NCBI RefSeq assembly: GCF_020740795.1
Contig: NC_067285.1
Coordinates: 75,988,342 to 76,052,341 of the forward strand
DNA: 64,000 nt
Direction of reading: 5' to 3'
Source of the DNA: Apus apus
Lineage: Eukaryota; Chordata; Aves; Apodiformes; Apodidae
The position numbers and the translations under genes are program-made. This document shows positions 39,296 through 51,500 of the stretch, piece after piece (the first letter of the stretch is position 1; every line of letters starts with the position of its first letter). Below the pieces are notes generated by a model that saw only the letters and a list, made by a program, of their open reading frames with translations, was not told the origin of the DNA and searched no databases.

Positions 39296-40264
39296 GCAAG
39301 TATCACACTTGGGGTAGCAGCAGCTTTTCGGTAACATTAGCTGACTCAAAAAACAAGTTTGTTTCTTTTAAAAGCTATTTATTTTTCCTATTGGCACTTT
39401 CACTGACTGTCAATAGGTTGACTAATCTCCCTTTTCATGAGTAATAACAGCTTGTCCCCCTTTCCAGCGAAGGTGCTTCAGGCAAATCTTATAGCTTAGA
39501 GGAAACTGATTTTTGTTACTGTGCTATGGTGGGGTGTGGAGGGAAGCAGCATACACTGTAAGACAGTGTGCTTCTCTGTTTAAAGCCCTTTTACTACTTG
39601 AGTTTTGATCCCCCATTGAAATTTCAAACAATATAATCTTGATTTATGACTTTGCTGAACAGATTTAATTAAGGCTTAGATTACCTCTGTTTACTTTATG
39701 CTGATATATTTAGGAGATGAAGCTATTTGTTTTCAAGTAGTACCCAATGGCACAGCTTTCATAAGTACAAGACTTGTTCACACAGACCAAGCACTAACTA
39801 CTGCAGGTGGAGCTGTCACTGGGTTACACCTAAGAGGAGTGGAACTTAGAGTTCAGTAATTTGTCAGCTCATACCTGTTTGTCTGCAAGTTTTCCACAAT
39901 AAGTTAATCTAGAAAGGAGTATCTTCTCATTCCATGTGAAGAGCAAACAATAGAAAATAAAGACAAAAGGTGTCACTGTGCCTTTTGTTTTGCAATGTAT
40001 TATTATTTAGCTTCTATCATATCAAAACACTGATCTTTTTTCAGTCACGCCCATAAGACATCATGGAATTCAGGGAGTTGGCCAGAAAGTAAGTAAATTA
40101 ATACAACTGAGTCAATGTGTAATTCAGAACAGAATTACATCTTTAAATCTTGTGGTACACCTGCAGTAGCAAACAAAACTAAGCTTCTCTGAAGGAACAA
40201 GTCAGGACGCCTCTGGTGTTTTGTATGGCTAAGACCATTTCCCATTATTCTGTTTACACTTAAG
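39296..40264 (+). other. PALLD: PALLD intron with GC-AG splice sites
   Basis: The exon ends TGC AAG and the intron begins GCAAGT; the next exon begins GTT AGT GGA after TTAAG. The joined protein CRMDCK|VSGLPTPDLSW is exactly the palladin Ig4 sequence, so no shift to a GT donor is possible without breaking the domain. All other donor positions fit the consensus, as is typical of true GC-AG introns. The rest of the 969-bp intron is unremarkable. Confidence 0.9.
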
Positions 40265-40472
40265 GTTAGTGGATTACCAACTCCAGATTTAAGTTGGCAA
40301 CTTAATGGAAGACCAATTCGGCCTGATAGTTCTCACAAAATGTTAGTGCGTGAGAACGGTGTGCACTCCTTGATCATAGAACCAGTCACAGCCAGAGATG
40401 CTGGAATCTACACGTGCATCGCCAGCAACCGAGCTGGTGAAAATACCTTCAGCCTGGAGCTCACTGTTGCAG
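40265..40472 (+). CDS. PALLD: PALLD exon, body of Ig4
   Basis: 208 nt: 69 codons (529-597) plus one base. It contains SWQLNG with the Ig core Trp, the KMLVRENGVHSLIIEPV strand block, and DAGIYTCIASNRAGENTF with the second Ig Cys, so Ig4 keeps its disulfide pair. The end, SLELTVA, closes the domain. The donor is GTAACA. Confidence 0.97.
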
Positions 40473-41212
40473 GTAACATCTTCGTGCCGTGCTTCCACAC
40501 TGAGCACTGTAGGGATAACTCCAAAAAGGAGACTCTTAAGTGGCATCAAGTGAGATGGCTGAGTGGTGGGGAGGGGGAGTAAGAAAAGGAAACCTGGCAG
40601 TAATAGAACTATAACATAGTTATAGGTGGTACATTTATGTTGTGACCTAAGTTGACTGACAGATAAGCCCTGTGCGCACACTTGAGAAGAGCAAGAGCGA
40701 AAGGGCTGTTGCCACAGTTGAGTCCACGAGCCGGACTATTTACATGAATGGGGTTTTTAACAGCAATTTCTGCAGACCTGGATCTACCAGGTAGCTGGTA
40801 TGAGGTGATCTGTGTGTTTCACAGTATGTCAGACTAATGCCATTCAAGCCTTCTGGTAGAGCTGTTCCTTCAATAACTAAAAGTCCATCCTTTTATGGAA
40901 TACGAAGGAGCACTGTTTAACAAGCATTGTCCAGCCAGTTTACTGAGTCTTCATGCTTTGCATTTCACTTCTTTTGGGGAAGGGAGCAAGCCACTCAGCT
41001 CTCTTAGCACTCACTTCTTCCCTATTAAATACTGATGTGACTGTCTTCTTTGGATGAACCCGGATTGGACTTAGTGATTAATGAAGGCAACACTGACGTT
41101 TCCCACGTCAATTTAGAATTTTCATTATTGTTTTTTAGCATGTTGTTGTTGCTGAAAGAAAGGCTGTGTTTTCAGATTAGTGTCCACATGACTGCAATCT
41201 TTATTTTCACAG
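40473..41212 (+). other. PALLD: PALLD intron, 740 bp
   Basis: Phase-1 intron between Ig4 and Ig5, with a GTAACA donor and a TTTATTTTCACAG acceptor. No other feature is recognised. Confidence 0.85.
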
Positions 41213-41378
41213 CTAAGGAAGTACACAAAGCACCTGCGTTTATAGAGAAGCTGCAAAACACAGGTGTGACAGAGGGATTCCCAGTGCGACTGGAGTGTCG
41301 AATCTCTGGGGAACCATCTCCTCAGATATTTTGGAAGAAAGAGAATGAATCACTTACGTACAACACTGACCGAGTGAG
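41213..41378 (+). CDS. PALLD: PALLD exon, first half of Ig5
   Basis: 166 nt: two bases complete Ala598, 54 codons follow (599-652), and two bases pass on. It encodes KEVHKAPAFIEKLQNTGVTE, the Cys strand PVRLECRISG, and QIFWKKENESLTYNTDRV with the core Trp. The donor is GTTAGA, weak at +3. Confidence 0.97.
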
Positions 41379-42244
41379 GTTAGACTGACTTAGAATAATC
41401 TCCCCGTGTATCATGTAAAAGAACATTTGTCCTGTAACACAAATGAAAACCTTGAAGGTCTTAAGAATGCTTTGTGTGAACAGCAGCTCATAACTAGTTA
41501 CTGTAACATTTTATTACATTTACTCAAACTTGCAGCCAGCCTGGTGGCTGATTTGGAATTAAAATATTAGTTCTGTTTTTCAGCCTTGGACTTAAATTAA
41601 CTATCTTCAGCCTTTAAGATGTGGAGAAGTAGTTTTTCTCCTCTAGAACAAAGACTTACAGAAATTTGCTGGTGAAAACATAAAGCTATCTGCTTCTCAT
41701 CAGAAACCTTGATTCTGTAACTGCTGTGAAGTGAAATAAGATTCAATTTTTTTATATTCTAAGATCTACAAACTTGTCTTCAATATTTGATAGCATTTTG
41801 TACAAATGTTTAAAAGCAAACTCCTGACACATTGCAAGAAAAGGGATTTATTACTGATATGACAGTGCAATACATTATTCTAAATAACTAAGAGCATTTT
41901 CAGTACCTTGTTCTTCCAGTTTTTTATCCATTCCCCAGAAAGTCTGGGTAAGTTCTCGCATCCTTTCTACTTAAACCAGATTTCCAGATGTCTTAATCTG
42001 TAATTGTGAAAGAGAAGTTACTTCATGCATTTTTGCTTCTTAGTTTTGAGTATAGGATCTTAAACTGCCCAAATATTCAAGCACACTCAAGGTTTTATTT
42101 TCCACTTGCGAATTTCAGAGGAAATTCCACACTAATTAAAAGTGGACTATAATTAATCTGTAACTAGGATTGTTTACACTTTAAAATAGCCTACACTGTT
42201 TTGCAATTGAAATAGTAACTTCCTACTTTTTTTTTTTTGCTTAG
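41379..42244 (+). other. PALLD: PALLD intron, 866 bp
   Basis: Phase-2 intron inside Ig5. The acceptor is preceded by an 11-T run (TTTTTTTTTTTGCTTAG). Nothing else is recognised. Confidence 0.85.
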
Positions 42245-42378
42245 CATGCACCAGGATAACTACGGCTACATTTGCCTGCTTATTCAGGGAGCTACAAAGG
42301 AGGATGCTGGCTGGTACACTGTTTCAGCTAAGAATGAGGCTGGGATTGTGTCTTGCACTGCCAGGTTGGATGTTTACA
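42245..42378 (+). CDS. PALLD: PALLD exon, second half of Ig5
   Basis: 134 nt: one base completes Ser653, 44 codons follow (654-697), and one base passes on. It encodes MHQDNYGYICLLIQGATKED, AGWYTVSAKNEAGIVSCTAR and LDVY. In strand F the Cys position is Val (WYTVSAK), while a Cys lies in the next strand (IVSC), the arrangement also seen in mammalian palladin and myopalladin. The donor is GTAAGT. Confidence 0.97.
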
Positions 42379-43361
42379 GTAAGTGACTTTATCCTCATCA
42401 CATTAAAACCCCTCAAAAGCAACATTCTGTAAATTTCAGTTTGTTCAGAGTGGTTTACATTGGTCTCTCTCTCTTTTGTTTATAGTTTCTCCTCAATAGT
42501 AAGATCCACATCAAGACAACAAATGCTCTGTCAAAGTACACTGCACCATCTTTCAGATACCTAAAGCAAAACAAGCATGCATGTTTTCTGTTTTGGCTTA
42601 GTATATTAAATACAGCTAATTAACAGATAATGGCATGGTTACATTATTTTTGTGGATCATTATTACTATTGCTCTGCTAGCACTTCCCTAACCTTCTGTA
42701 CATTACTCTGTAATGCACTTGTGACGGCTACCAGAAGTGTAGTAGATGTTTTTATGGCCTTCTGCTTAATTATTTGGTTTGTTCCAAAGCAGTCCCTTAC
42801 ATAGTGAATGTTTTCTTAAACCCAAACCTCTTACCAGTTTTCTTATAACAAGAATTAAAAGGGGGTGGCAGGTGGGGAAAGGGAGAGATTGGAATGATAA
42901 AGAATGGTTTCAGGGGTGGTGGTGGTAGAGGGACTTGTGAATTAAGAGACTTGGCTCAACATTATTCAGCATACAACGGGTGGCAATGGCAATGTGATTC
43001 AGATAGAACAATTAGCCCTCCAACAGGTGTGTCACGATAATATTTACTGCACAGAAACAAACCCCTCGCTGATCCCCTCTTCTCAGTGACACAAGAATAG
43101 GCAGAAAGCAATGCCGAAAAGGCAAAGTAACACACAGAGACACTATTGTTTCACTTACCACTTTGAAGGTGAAACTAGATGCTGAGGAAAAAAAAACCCA
43201 ACAAAACACACCAAGAAATGAAACAAGCTTACCTTTAATAATAGAATGGTTTCCTCTGCTCAAAAATCAGTATCTCCTTAACAAAGTGCTGACTTTGTAT
43301 CTGGCACACTGTTGCACAGCTCAGGATGGCTAATGTTTTTCCTTTCCTTTTGAATCTATAG
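42379..43361 (+). other. PALLD: PALLD intron, 983 bp
   Basis: Phase-1 intron with a GTAAGT donor and a TTTTGAATCTATAG acceptor. A purine-rich patch lies at 42858-42930. No exon or transposon is recognised. Confidence 0.85.
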
Positions 43362-43534
43362 CTCAGTGGCAACAACCAACTCAGACAACCAAGCCAAAGA
43401 AGGTGCGGCCCTCAGCCAGCCGATATGCTGCACTTTGTGACCAAGGACTAGACATCAAAGCAGCTTTCCAGCCTGAAGCAAACCCAGTCCACCTGACAAT
43501 GCAATCTGGCTTGGTAGAGAGTGACGATCTGTAG
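43362..43534 (+). CDS. PALLD: PALLD last coding exon, C-terminal tail and stop
   Basis: 173 nt: two bases complete Thr698, 56 codons follow (699-754), then TAG at 43532-43534. The tail reads QWQQPTQTTKPKKVRPSASR, then YAALCDQGLDIKAAFQPEAN, and ends VESDDL. This is the palladin-specific C-terminus and is the clearest evidence against myopalladin. Confidence 0.97.
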
Positions 43535-45301
43535 ATCCAGCTGCCACTTCCATCATTTTCTTTCAAAGCAGAAACACTGAAAGCCATTGCCTTGACCGAT
43601 GATACTCCTATGTCACTTTATGCAAAGGCAGACACCTTCAAGTACAAAAGTTAAACAACCAACACAATAACCGTATATTCCGTATTCATTATACCAAATT
43701 AGAAGAATAGATAGATTATTAATAGAAATGTACACATTGCACAACAAATCACGTTCACCAGTTCCTTATACCTAAGTTGCTTCAGCTCTTATGAATAACT
43801 TTTCATAAAAGCGAAAATACATCAGAGAGACAGATTTGTCAGAAGAAAATGCTATTTATCACTACGTGCCTTCATAAGCAGAAAGTAGATGCTACACAAT
43901 CTTAATGGTGCAAGAGGTTTTATTTGAAGCCCTTAGATCACAAAGAAAATTAGACTGGCAATCTGTAGTTCTAAAATGGCAATGCATTCTGATAGCTACA
44001 GCAAACATGTGCAATATTATAAGAATAAAACAGGAAGGGAAAGAAAGAGAAACGTGAGCAAATGCTGTAGCTCTGCAAACTGCCTTCTGTTCCACAATGA
44101 AAAATATCTTGCCTTAAATGCTGTTAGTATGGACAAGTCCATAAAGCAACATCAACACCATAACTACAGTTTTTTGTTTTCATTTTTGCCATCCAGGAGG
44201 AGGGTTACTTACAAACATACAGCAAAGACAGTTTAAGCCTAACTAAATAAACCTCTTCAAGAAAATGAAGACAAAGAGTGGACATGTACTAAGTCTACTT
44301 CAGACTATAAATATTGGTAACTAGATGGGAAAAAAAATGCTGACAGTATGAACCACTGCAGTAGGTTGCTGCAAGGGGTGGGAGGAGGACAGGGCAAAAT
44401 GTTGGACCTCTCTGGATTTCCTGAAGCCAGTCTGTAACCTTCTAATACTCCCATTCAAGAATCTGAAATTCTAAGGTGAGCTGAAAACCAGGGAGTGTAC
44501 GTATGGTATGTTCAACCGTGTAAAGCTTGTGTAATGTGTATGAGGATTTTAGAAATGTATAGCAAGTGAAAAAATGGGTTGAGACTGCGATATGAATCTA
44601 AATTACAAATACAGACCACACCTGATAAACTTGCAGATCTGAGGAAGCAGAAAATGAAGATGGACAAAAAAAAAAATCAATTTTGTTGTTTTTTCCCTTT
44701 TTTTCTTTTTTTTTTTTTTGTCATCTTAACATAGCAGCTGTCTCTGCTATCTTTCATTTTGTTTATTCTCCAGACTGTAGGCAAATGACAGTTCTTTTTT
44801 AAAGGGTAGCATCTGTGCACCGTAGAGGAAAAGCCTGAAGGCTGCTTTCAAAATGCAAGGCAAATCCATATCAAACTGGAGCCCCACCACAGTCATACCT
44901 GACTAAGTAGTTTCATATTAGAACCAAATGAATTTCAGATGAAGGGGAGGGAGGGATGGAGGAATTTCTAGGACTGACAAGAAAAATGAGCATTTGATGG
45001 TACGAGCATACTTTGCTATGAAAGGAAAACACTGTATTCCTTATATGAAGCACATATATGGTATCTTTCATTATTTATAATAAAAGTGTTGAGATTTTTA
45101 TCTCAGTTCAGTTATTCAGAAGTCCTGTACTTAGGGGTTTTTTAAATTTTGTAATTGTGTACACCATATATTGCATTACTGCTATACACGTATTGCTTTG
45201 TAAGTACACAAAGTTTGGGTTTTTTTGTTTTTTTGTTTTTAGTGACTAATAAACTTTAGCACATAAGGTAGTAGGTGCAGGATATGACCAGTTTTGGGGA
45301 T

Positions 45302-45319
45302 CGTTAATCTAGATTAACG
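45302..45319. repeat. 18-bp perfect palindrome in the PALLD 3' UTR
   Basis: CGTTAATCTAGATTAACG reads identically on both strands, with no spacer. Confidence 0.9.
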
Positions 45320-45528
45320 TCATAGTCTGTTATCTGGGAATAATCTGATTCTATTCTAGAAAAAGTATGTCATATCATTTGCCAAATTTTTCTCAACTGT
45401 GACATGCTAATACACTTTTTTGTTTAGCTTCACTAGCATTATTTTGCCACCTTTTATTTGTATTTATAAAAAAAAATGTATTATCATTACTTTGGATTGT
45501 TGTGCTGATATAATGTGGGTTTAACATC

Positions 45529-45534
45529 AATAAA
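45529..45534 (+). terminator. PALLD: Distal PALLD polyadenylation signal
   Basis: AATAAA followed about 25 bases later by a T-rich element (AAGTTTTCCTTCTGG). It is the last strong signal before the intergenic region. Confidence 0.65.
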
Positions 45535-45550
45535 TATTACACAAATAGAA

Positions 45551-48500
45551 AGTTTTCCTTCTGGTAAAGACTATTAACTGTTTCAGTAGAAACATCCAAG
45601 TGTAAGACTTACAAATAATATGAATACAGATTAAATGAGGGCATCTAAAAATTATTAGAATTTATCAGAATATTCTGCTTGTAACCTAGAATCTTGTTAA
45701 AACAGAGAAATGTGACCCATGAATTCTGAGAAACATTTATGAAATTGAAGTACCTGAGGATGTTTTTTTTAATAGGTTAGAAAATAAGCAGGTACATTTT
45801 GTGTGTCTAGTAATTGCAATATGGCATCACTTACAACTGATTCTAAGTAAAGAGCATGGTCCAAGTGCTGTTAAATGGGTTTAAGAACAATCTTCTAAGG
45901 TAGCAATATCAAAATTTAAAAATTTCAATGTCAAGATTTACTTGTAAAATCCTGAATATTAACTAGCTTCTCATTCTTTCCTTTCTGTGCAAAGATACCG
46001 GGAAAGATGCAAGATAATAATTTTTTTTTTAGGTTTACATTTCAAGCATTGATCACTACAAACAGAACTTTCTCAGCAGCAATTAAGTGAGTACGGACAT
46101 TCATGCTGATACGCAACAAAAAGCACTGGAGTTCTGTCTGCATACAGTAAATTTGTCTTTGGCTTAGAGACTAAAAAATTAAGACCACTTTTGTGAGCTG
46201 GTTTAAGATGAGGTCATCATCACTTTTTTCCTCCGTATATATGTAGAGACACACTTAAGTAGTAAATCATATCTCTAAGCAGCAAAGTTGTTTTTATGAA
46301 AACATTGAGCTGTGCTGTTCCTTAGTTACTGAGACTGTTTGGGTTTACAAATTCACAGATACAAGTGTGGCACATGAAAACAACACACTCTTCAAGCCAA
46401 AATTCTGGAAGTTTGGAAGCATCAAAGTAACTTTCCTAAGTTTAATCACCATTCATAGATAGTATGAACTGAAAGTGTACTTTTTTTAATGTCATTAGAC
46501 TACTAAAAGAAGTCCTAATTTTTTGCAAGATTTCAGGTTTAGCTATGGGAAGACTTCAAATTATTTAGGAAGCTGCTCAATCCAAGAAGATCCAAAGCAA
46601 TTGAAAATTCAATGCAACTAGATGCAGGATGATGACAAAAACCTCTGTCAAAAGCACCGAATTCCCATGCATGAAGGTTTTTTCAGCTGCCTTTACCCTG
46701 CAGCTTCATGACAACAGTAACAATCAGTTAACATACACCATTTTTTTTTGATCACAGTGAATTGGGGGTTGGGGATCAAAACCAAATTATGGTCCAATTT
46801 GAAACCCTTGATTATAAATCATAGTTTATTTCTGTATTATCACTTTCAAAAACTATTTTAATTAAATTAGGTTGTATACTAATACATGCCTTGATTCCCG
46901 ACATTAGGACAACTCCATCCTTATCTCTGCAAGCAGCCCAAACATTTAATAGAGATCACATGATCCATCATGTCACAAGGCTGAGGGGTTCAGCTGCATG
47001 CTCTGGCTCCATGACCCAGCTACCAAATCCACCCTCTGTAGTATTGGTGCATTAATGCAGAGATGGGAAACACCTGCTCAGGTAATGCATGTTGACAAAA
47101 GACCTGATTCACTGCCATGCCATTGAGCCATACAATGAAGGGGCAGAATTTGCTGACATTTAGCTGGTTCTCCTGAGCTGGCTAAAAGAAAAATCCCTCT
47201 CCCTGCACAGTTTGTTTGAACAGAACCACCAACATGTAAGACACATCAGGCAGATGAAAATCCAGCTCCTGCCCCAAGAAATGTATAGTCTATTTCAGGC
47301 AGCACACAGTTTTCTTTAACATGTCTTAAAGCTGTAAATTCAAAACTAAGCCACAATTTGCATCCTTTTACAAAAGTGATTAATACATAAAATATTACAC
47401 ATTGCACTGAATCATCAGTAAAAATGTCAGTATTTGCAACATAATGCTCACCTCGTGCTTAGAGCAAAAAAAGTCAGACTGCAAGGAGCAGTATTTGTAC
47501 AGCAATTATTTCAGCAGCTATATAGAGCAGGAAGATGAATGAACTTCAGTTCAACACCACCAGGAAGGAGAATTTTTTTGCTTTGTAGAACAACATCAGG
47601 GCAACAGGTAAACCCTGGCTAAGGGCCAAGTCTTGGAACCACTGTCACTTTCTAGTTCTGTCGTAGCATGAGTCCAGAAACAGCTGCAGAACAAAAATGA
47701 AAAAAACAGTAACAGCACATGGCCACCACTCAGAATCATCATTTACTGCAGGAGCTCTCCAAATCTCATCACACTAAATGGATTAGGGTGGTTTGTTGTT
47801 TTTTTTTTTTTGCCTGAAACTGTTCTGTTAAACACACAACGAAGTGTATTGTCAGGCTGGTTTTGGTTGACTCTTGGCCTGGACATCACAGAGAGACGTT
47901 TCTACAAAGAACTGAGGGTAAAGAAAATACACTGCCAAGGACAGGACCTTTTCAAGCTACTGCAAAAAGTTTTGACAATTCCTAGTAAGATAAGACTTCC
48001 CATACAACAGTCAACAAACCTCTACAGTATTGCAGATGAAGAACTAGTGGATTTTGGAGCTTTTACCTGCTGCATTCATCTGAGAAACTGCTAGTCATTT
48101 TGTAGGAAAGTGCCTGTCTAAAAGAAAACCTGTTTTACCACGTTATTCTATAGTATAATGCACAAGTCTGTTTCTTACTAACATATTAACTCACTTCCTC
48201 CTACACTACTTCAGAATCAGGATTCACTGAACATTTTTGTAATATACTGTTAAACTACAATAAAAGTTTTACCTTTCTTACCATTCTGTATTAATTTCAG
48301 CTGTAGTTTGTGATAATTTACTAATTCATTTTTAATAATGTATAATAAAAGCCTAAAATCAAATGTAATTCTTCTATCAGCCCAACTGTTAGTAAATCCA
48401 AAAACCTGATCTGTATGTCAATGATGTCATTTCAGGTATGGAACAGCAGCTTTCAAGAATTTCAGTTTTTCAAGCTCCAGATCCTCTTTCCACTTGGAAA

Positions 48501-51500
48501 ACACAGATTTGAAAATTTAAAATATGCTGTTAGTTTTTCCCTCAAAATCCTATATATAAAAAGCGTAACACAGTTAAAAATCTTAATAGAAGAATTAAAT
48601 ATTTTTTCATTATTTTTAAGCTTTTTCTGAGCATCAAAATCCATTAAAGTACGAATTTCATAAAAGGAGAACAAAAATTTGTGATTATCTCACAAAATAT
48701 AAAAATTAGCATAAGAAAAAGCAAAGCTACTGCTAATAACTGTCATTCTAAAATAACAAATTTCAGGTCAGCCTGTACATTCTAAAAGCAGAGATGGAGT
48801 GCTACGGTGTATCCAGTCACTAATTTGAAGGACCAAGACATCAGTGACCTATCTGCCCAAGGAAAGTGGCATCCAAGCCTAAGGTGAAGCAAAAAGAACA
48901 CAGCACCTTAAGTAGGAAAAAAAAAAAGAATGTTTATTTTCAGTGCATCTCCAGTGCCCTCATTTCAGAGTTCAGATTTATCCTGGCTGCTTTTGACAGA
49001 CGTCAAATCAGGATTCAGGACTGAACTCCTGGTGTGTGTGGTTGAGATCTCTGTGGAAGTCAGAGGAACCTGAACATAAATCAGCAGTTTGTACAGTAGA
49101 AATATAGTTCCTATTTTACAAAGGATAATACAAACTAGGAGCTCAAATGAGCCGTCCTTTTAGAGGCAAAACTAAGTTTATTACTTTGGCAGTGTTAAAT
49201 ACCTCTCCATGGACAGCTTCAGCTGAGTATGTCTGAATAAATCATTTCTTATGAAGAAAACTCACCTCTCCTATTAATAAACTAGCATATTTGGTTCTCC
49301 TCCAAATGAAAAGACACTACATTAACTCATCAGTGAGAGATACAGGCACATAACTAGCATTACTGAAAAACAGAGAATAGCACATTATGAAGTAAGTCCA
49401 TACTGCTAGTAGAAACAAAGATTTAACAGAAAACTTAGTAAAGAGCTTTGCAAAGCCATATAGTAAATTAAACTTGCTAATCTAACATTTACAGATCGAC
49501 TGAATAATGCTTCACTGCACAGCAGAAAGCTTAGCATGACTTCCACTCTGGTGCCCTAAAAATGATGGCAAACTAAGACTACAGGTGCTCTCTGTTCTAT
49601 AGGCCTTCCAACAGCAGAGCTACAAGAAGCTGCAGGGAATGGATGAAGTTCCAGTCTGGCAGAGCTGTCTCACCATCAAAAATCATATACACACACTAAA
49701 TTGCATCAGTACAAGACACATGCCACTACATTCTCTAGGGCTGCAGGAAGTTTTCAGTAGAAGTCTGCCAACCACCCGGAAAAATAGGATGGAAAGCCAG
49801 ACTGACAGCAGCAGGAAGCAAAACACTGTGACTTAACACATCTTCAACATCCTAGTGTAGATCTGTTTACAATACAACCTCCAACACAAGAGGTGCAACG
49901 TATCCTTTTAGCATCAAAAGTACAGAGCTGGAAGAGCTGCAGATTAGAATTAACAAAGCATCAAACTGCTTCGCTAACATGCTTCAGCAACAACATGCAG
50001 CCAACTTGGAGTTATCCCTACACAAATTGTTCAAAATAACGCAGGAGCTTCAAACCTATCAACAGGCTACACATGCAAGGCCACATCAACAGTGTCAGGC
50101 AGCAGTCTGGGAAACAGTAAGGAGCATCCATGCAGCCTGTCCGCTGGGACAGCAGTGATAGCTCAGTGACATCTGCCCCCCACGCTCCCTTTGACATCAT
50201 GCCACTGTGCATATGATACCAAACAAGACTAGTGGGTTTTACTTATATATTGTCTAAACGTGTCTGACATCATCATACCCAAACTGGCAATTTGTTACCA
50301 GATTGCCAAATAGCCATAGCAATTTTAGTTTGAACAACTGTGACAGAAAGTTCTGTTTTTTTCCAGAATATGACACTATAATGGTGAAGTACACAAAGGG
50401 AAAAGAGAAGGAAAAAATAGTAGAATTGGATTGGATGTTATTTAGAGTGAAATACATAGGGCTGTAAGTTTCAATGTTGTCTTTTATTCTATGTGAAATG
50501 AACAAAAAATACCCCAGATTTGAACAGATACAAGTTGTTAATATGAAAAATAAAAGCATAAAATAATAGAACAGTTGTTGCGATCATAGTCATACTGATC
50601 TAAACATGTCCAGCAAGGTACAGGTAATATTTGTAACTAACTAAATAGATATATCTACAGCAAAAAGGAGCCTTCAGCACATGGTCTGAAACTGAAAATA
50701 ATGTGTGGGTGAAAATAAAAGGTAATCTGGGGTTTCAGCAGTGTTCTTAAAGTGCTCTTTAAAGATTTCTCTCCACCACTACATTTGCCCTGTGTTTTCA
50801 ATGACTGACTGATTACTTGCACTAAGTGGGTGTACTTGGTTCAGTTTTCATTACAAGTACTGTACAAGTTCAGTTTTCATTTGCTTTACTTAAACTAACT
50901 ACATTATGCTTTTAATAAAAAAAAAAGTCACATAATACACATTTCAGTTTCATGTAGTACAACCCAACACTATGCAACATTTTGAAGACTGGGATTTAGA
51001 TAATCACTTTCTATCAAAGTTTCAGTGAGCTCATTTAAATCCTTTCCATCTTTAAAAATCATGCCTTACATCTCCAAATAGCTGAGGATGTATGGATTTG
51101 GATTTTACAAAACTGGCAACAGCAATGCCAGCTATCAAGCTGGTATCTATACAGGCAACTCCACTTTCCTAAAACTACAGATACACTAACCGAATATTGC
51201 CAATATAATAATGCCTTAGGATGGGCTGCCCTCAGGAGGCCAAAATGATACCTCTTCATGGGATAGCACACACTGACACAGTAACTCGACACACGCTCAA
51301 CACACTTCAAATGCATCTGTTATCATAAAAGAAAGTCTGTAAAAGTTGGTCCTCATGACAGCTCCTTCTTACAGCTGCAATATTAAAAATACACCTCACC
51401 AAAGTTTTGTGTCATGCTAGAAACTTTAACTGATAATCATCAATTGCAATTTGTGCCTCAAAAGAAGACTAAGTTAGTAAGCTCACTTCAGCAAGCTGTA

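Larger units (their letters stand above)
1..45550 (+). other. PALLD: PALLD (palladin) gene, 3' portion: 12 coding exons plus 3' UTR
   Basis: Palladin is a cytoskeletal scaffold at stress-fibre dense bodies, focal adhesions and Z-discs. It bundles F-actin and binds alpha-actinin, Ena/VASP, profilin and SH3 proteins. Here 12 exons join in one frame to 754 codons (numbered from 8485) plus a stop. The order is polyproline region (1-231), linker (232-371), Ig3 (about 372-466), Arg/Ser-rich spacer, Ig4 (about 506-597), Ig5 (about 606-697) and the C-terminal tail. The tail sequence SRYAAL followed by DQGLDIKAAFQPEANP identifies palladin rather than its paralogue myopalladin, and the neighbouring CBR4 agrees with the human 4q32.3 order. 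Ig3 has its first Cys (393), but the usual second Cys is replaced in YTIMAAN, as I recall for mammalian palladin. The upstream exons (Ig1, Ig2, long-isoform start) are not in the window. The left boundary is the window edge and the right one is the last poly(A) signal. Confidence 0.97.
43535..45550 (+). other. PALLD: PALLD 3' UTR with four AATAAA signals
   Basis: About 2 kb follow the stop codon. Candidate poly(A) signals are at 44246-44251, 45079-45084, 45248-45253 and 45529-45534; the last is followed by a T-rich stretch and gives the longest form. An 18-bp perfect palindrome lies at 45302-45319, and T-rich tracts at 44682-44720 and 45220-45240 are candidate RNA-binding protein sites. Cleavage positions are inferred. 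Confidence 0.75.

Noticed and set aside
40340..40582. 80-codon open frame starting within Ig4 as a separate gene
   Set aside because: Its first part is simply the PALLD exon 40265-40472; the rest is intron read-through.
8484..43534. Myopalladin (MYPN) instead of palladin
   Set aside because: The C-terminal tail, the spacer after Ig3 (VNQRGRSP) and linkage to CBR4 all match PALLD.
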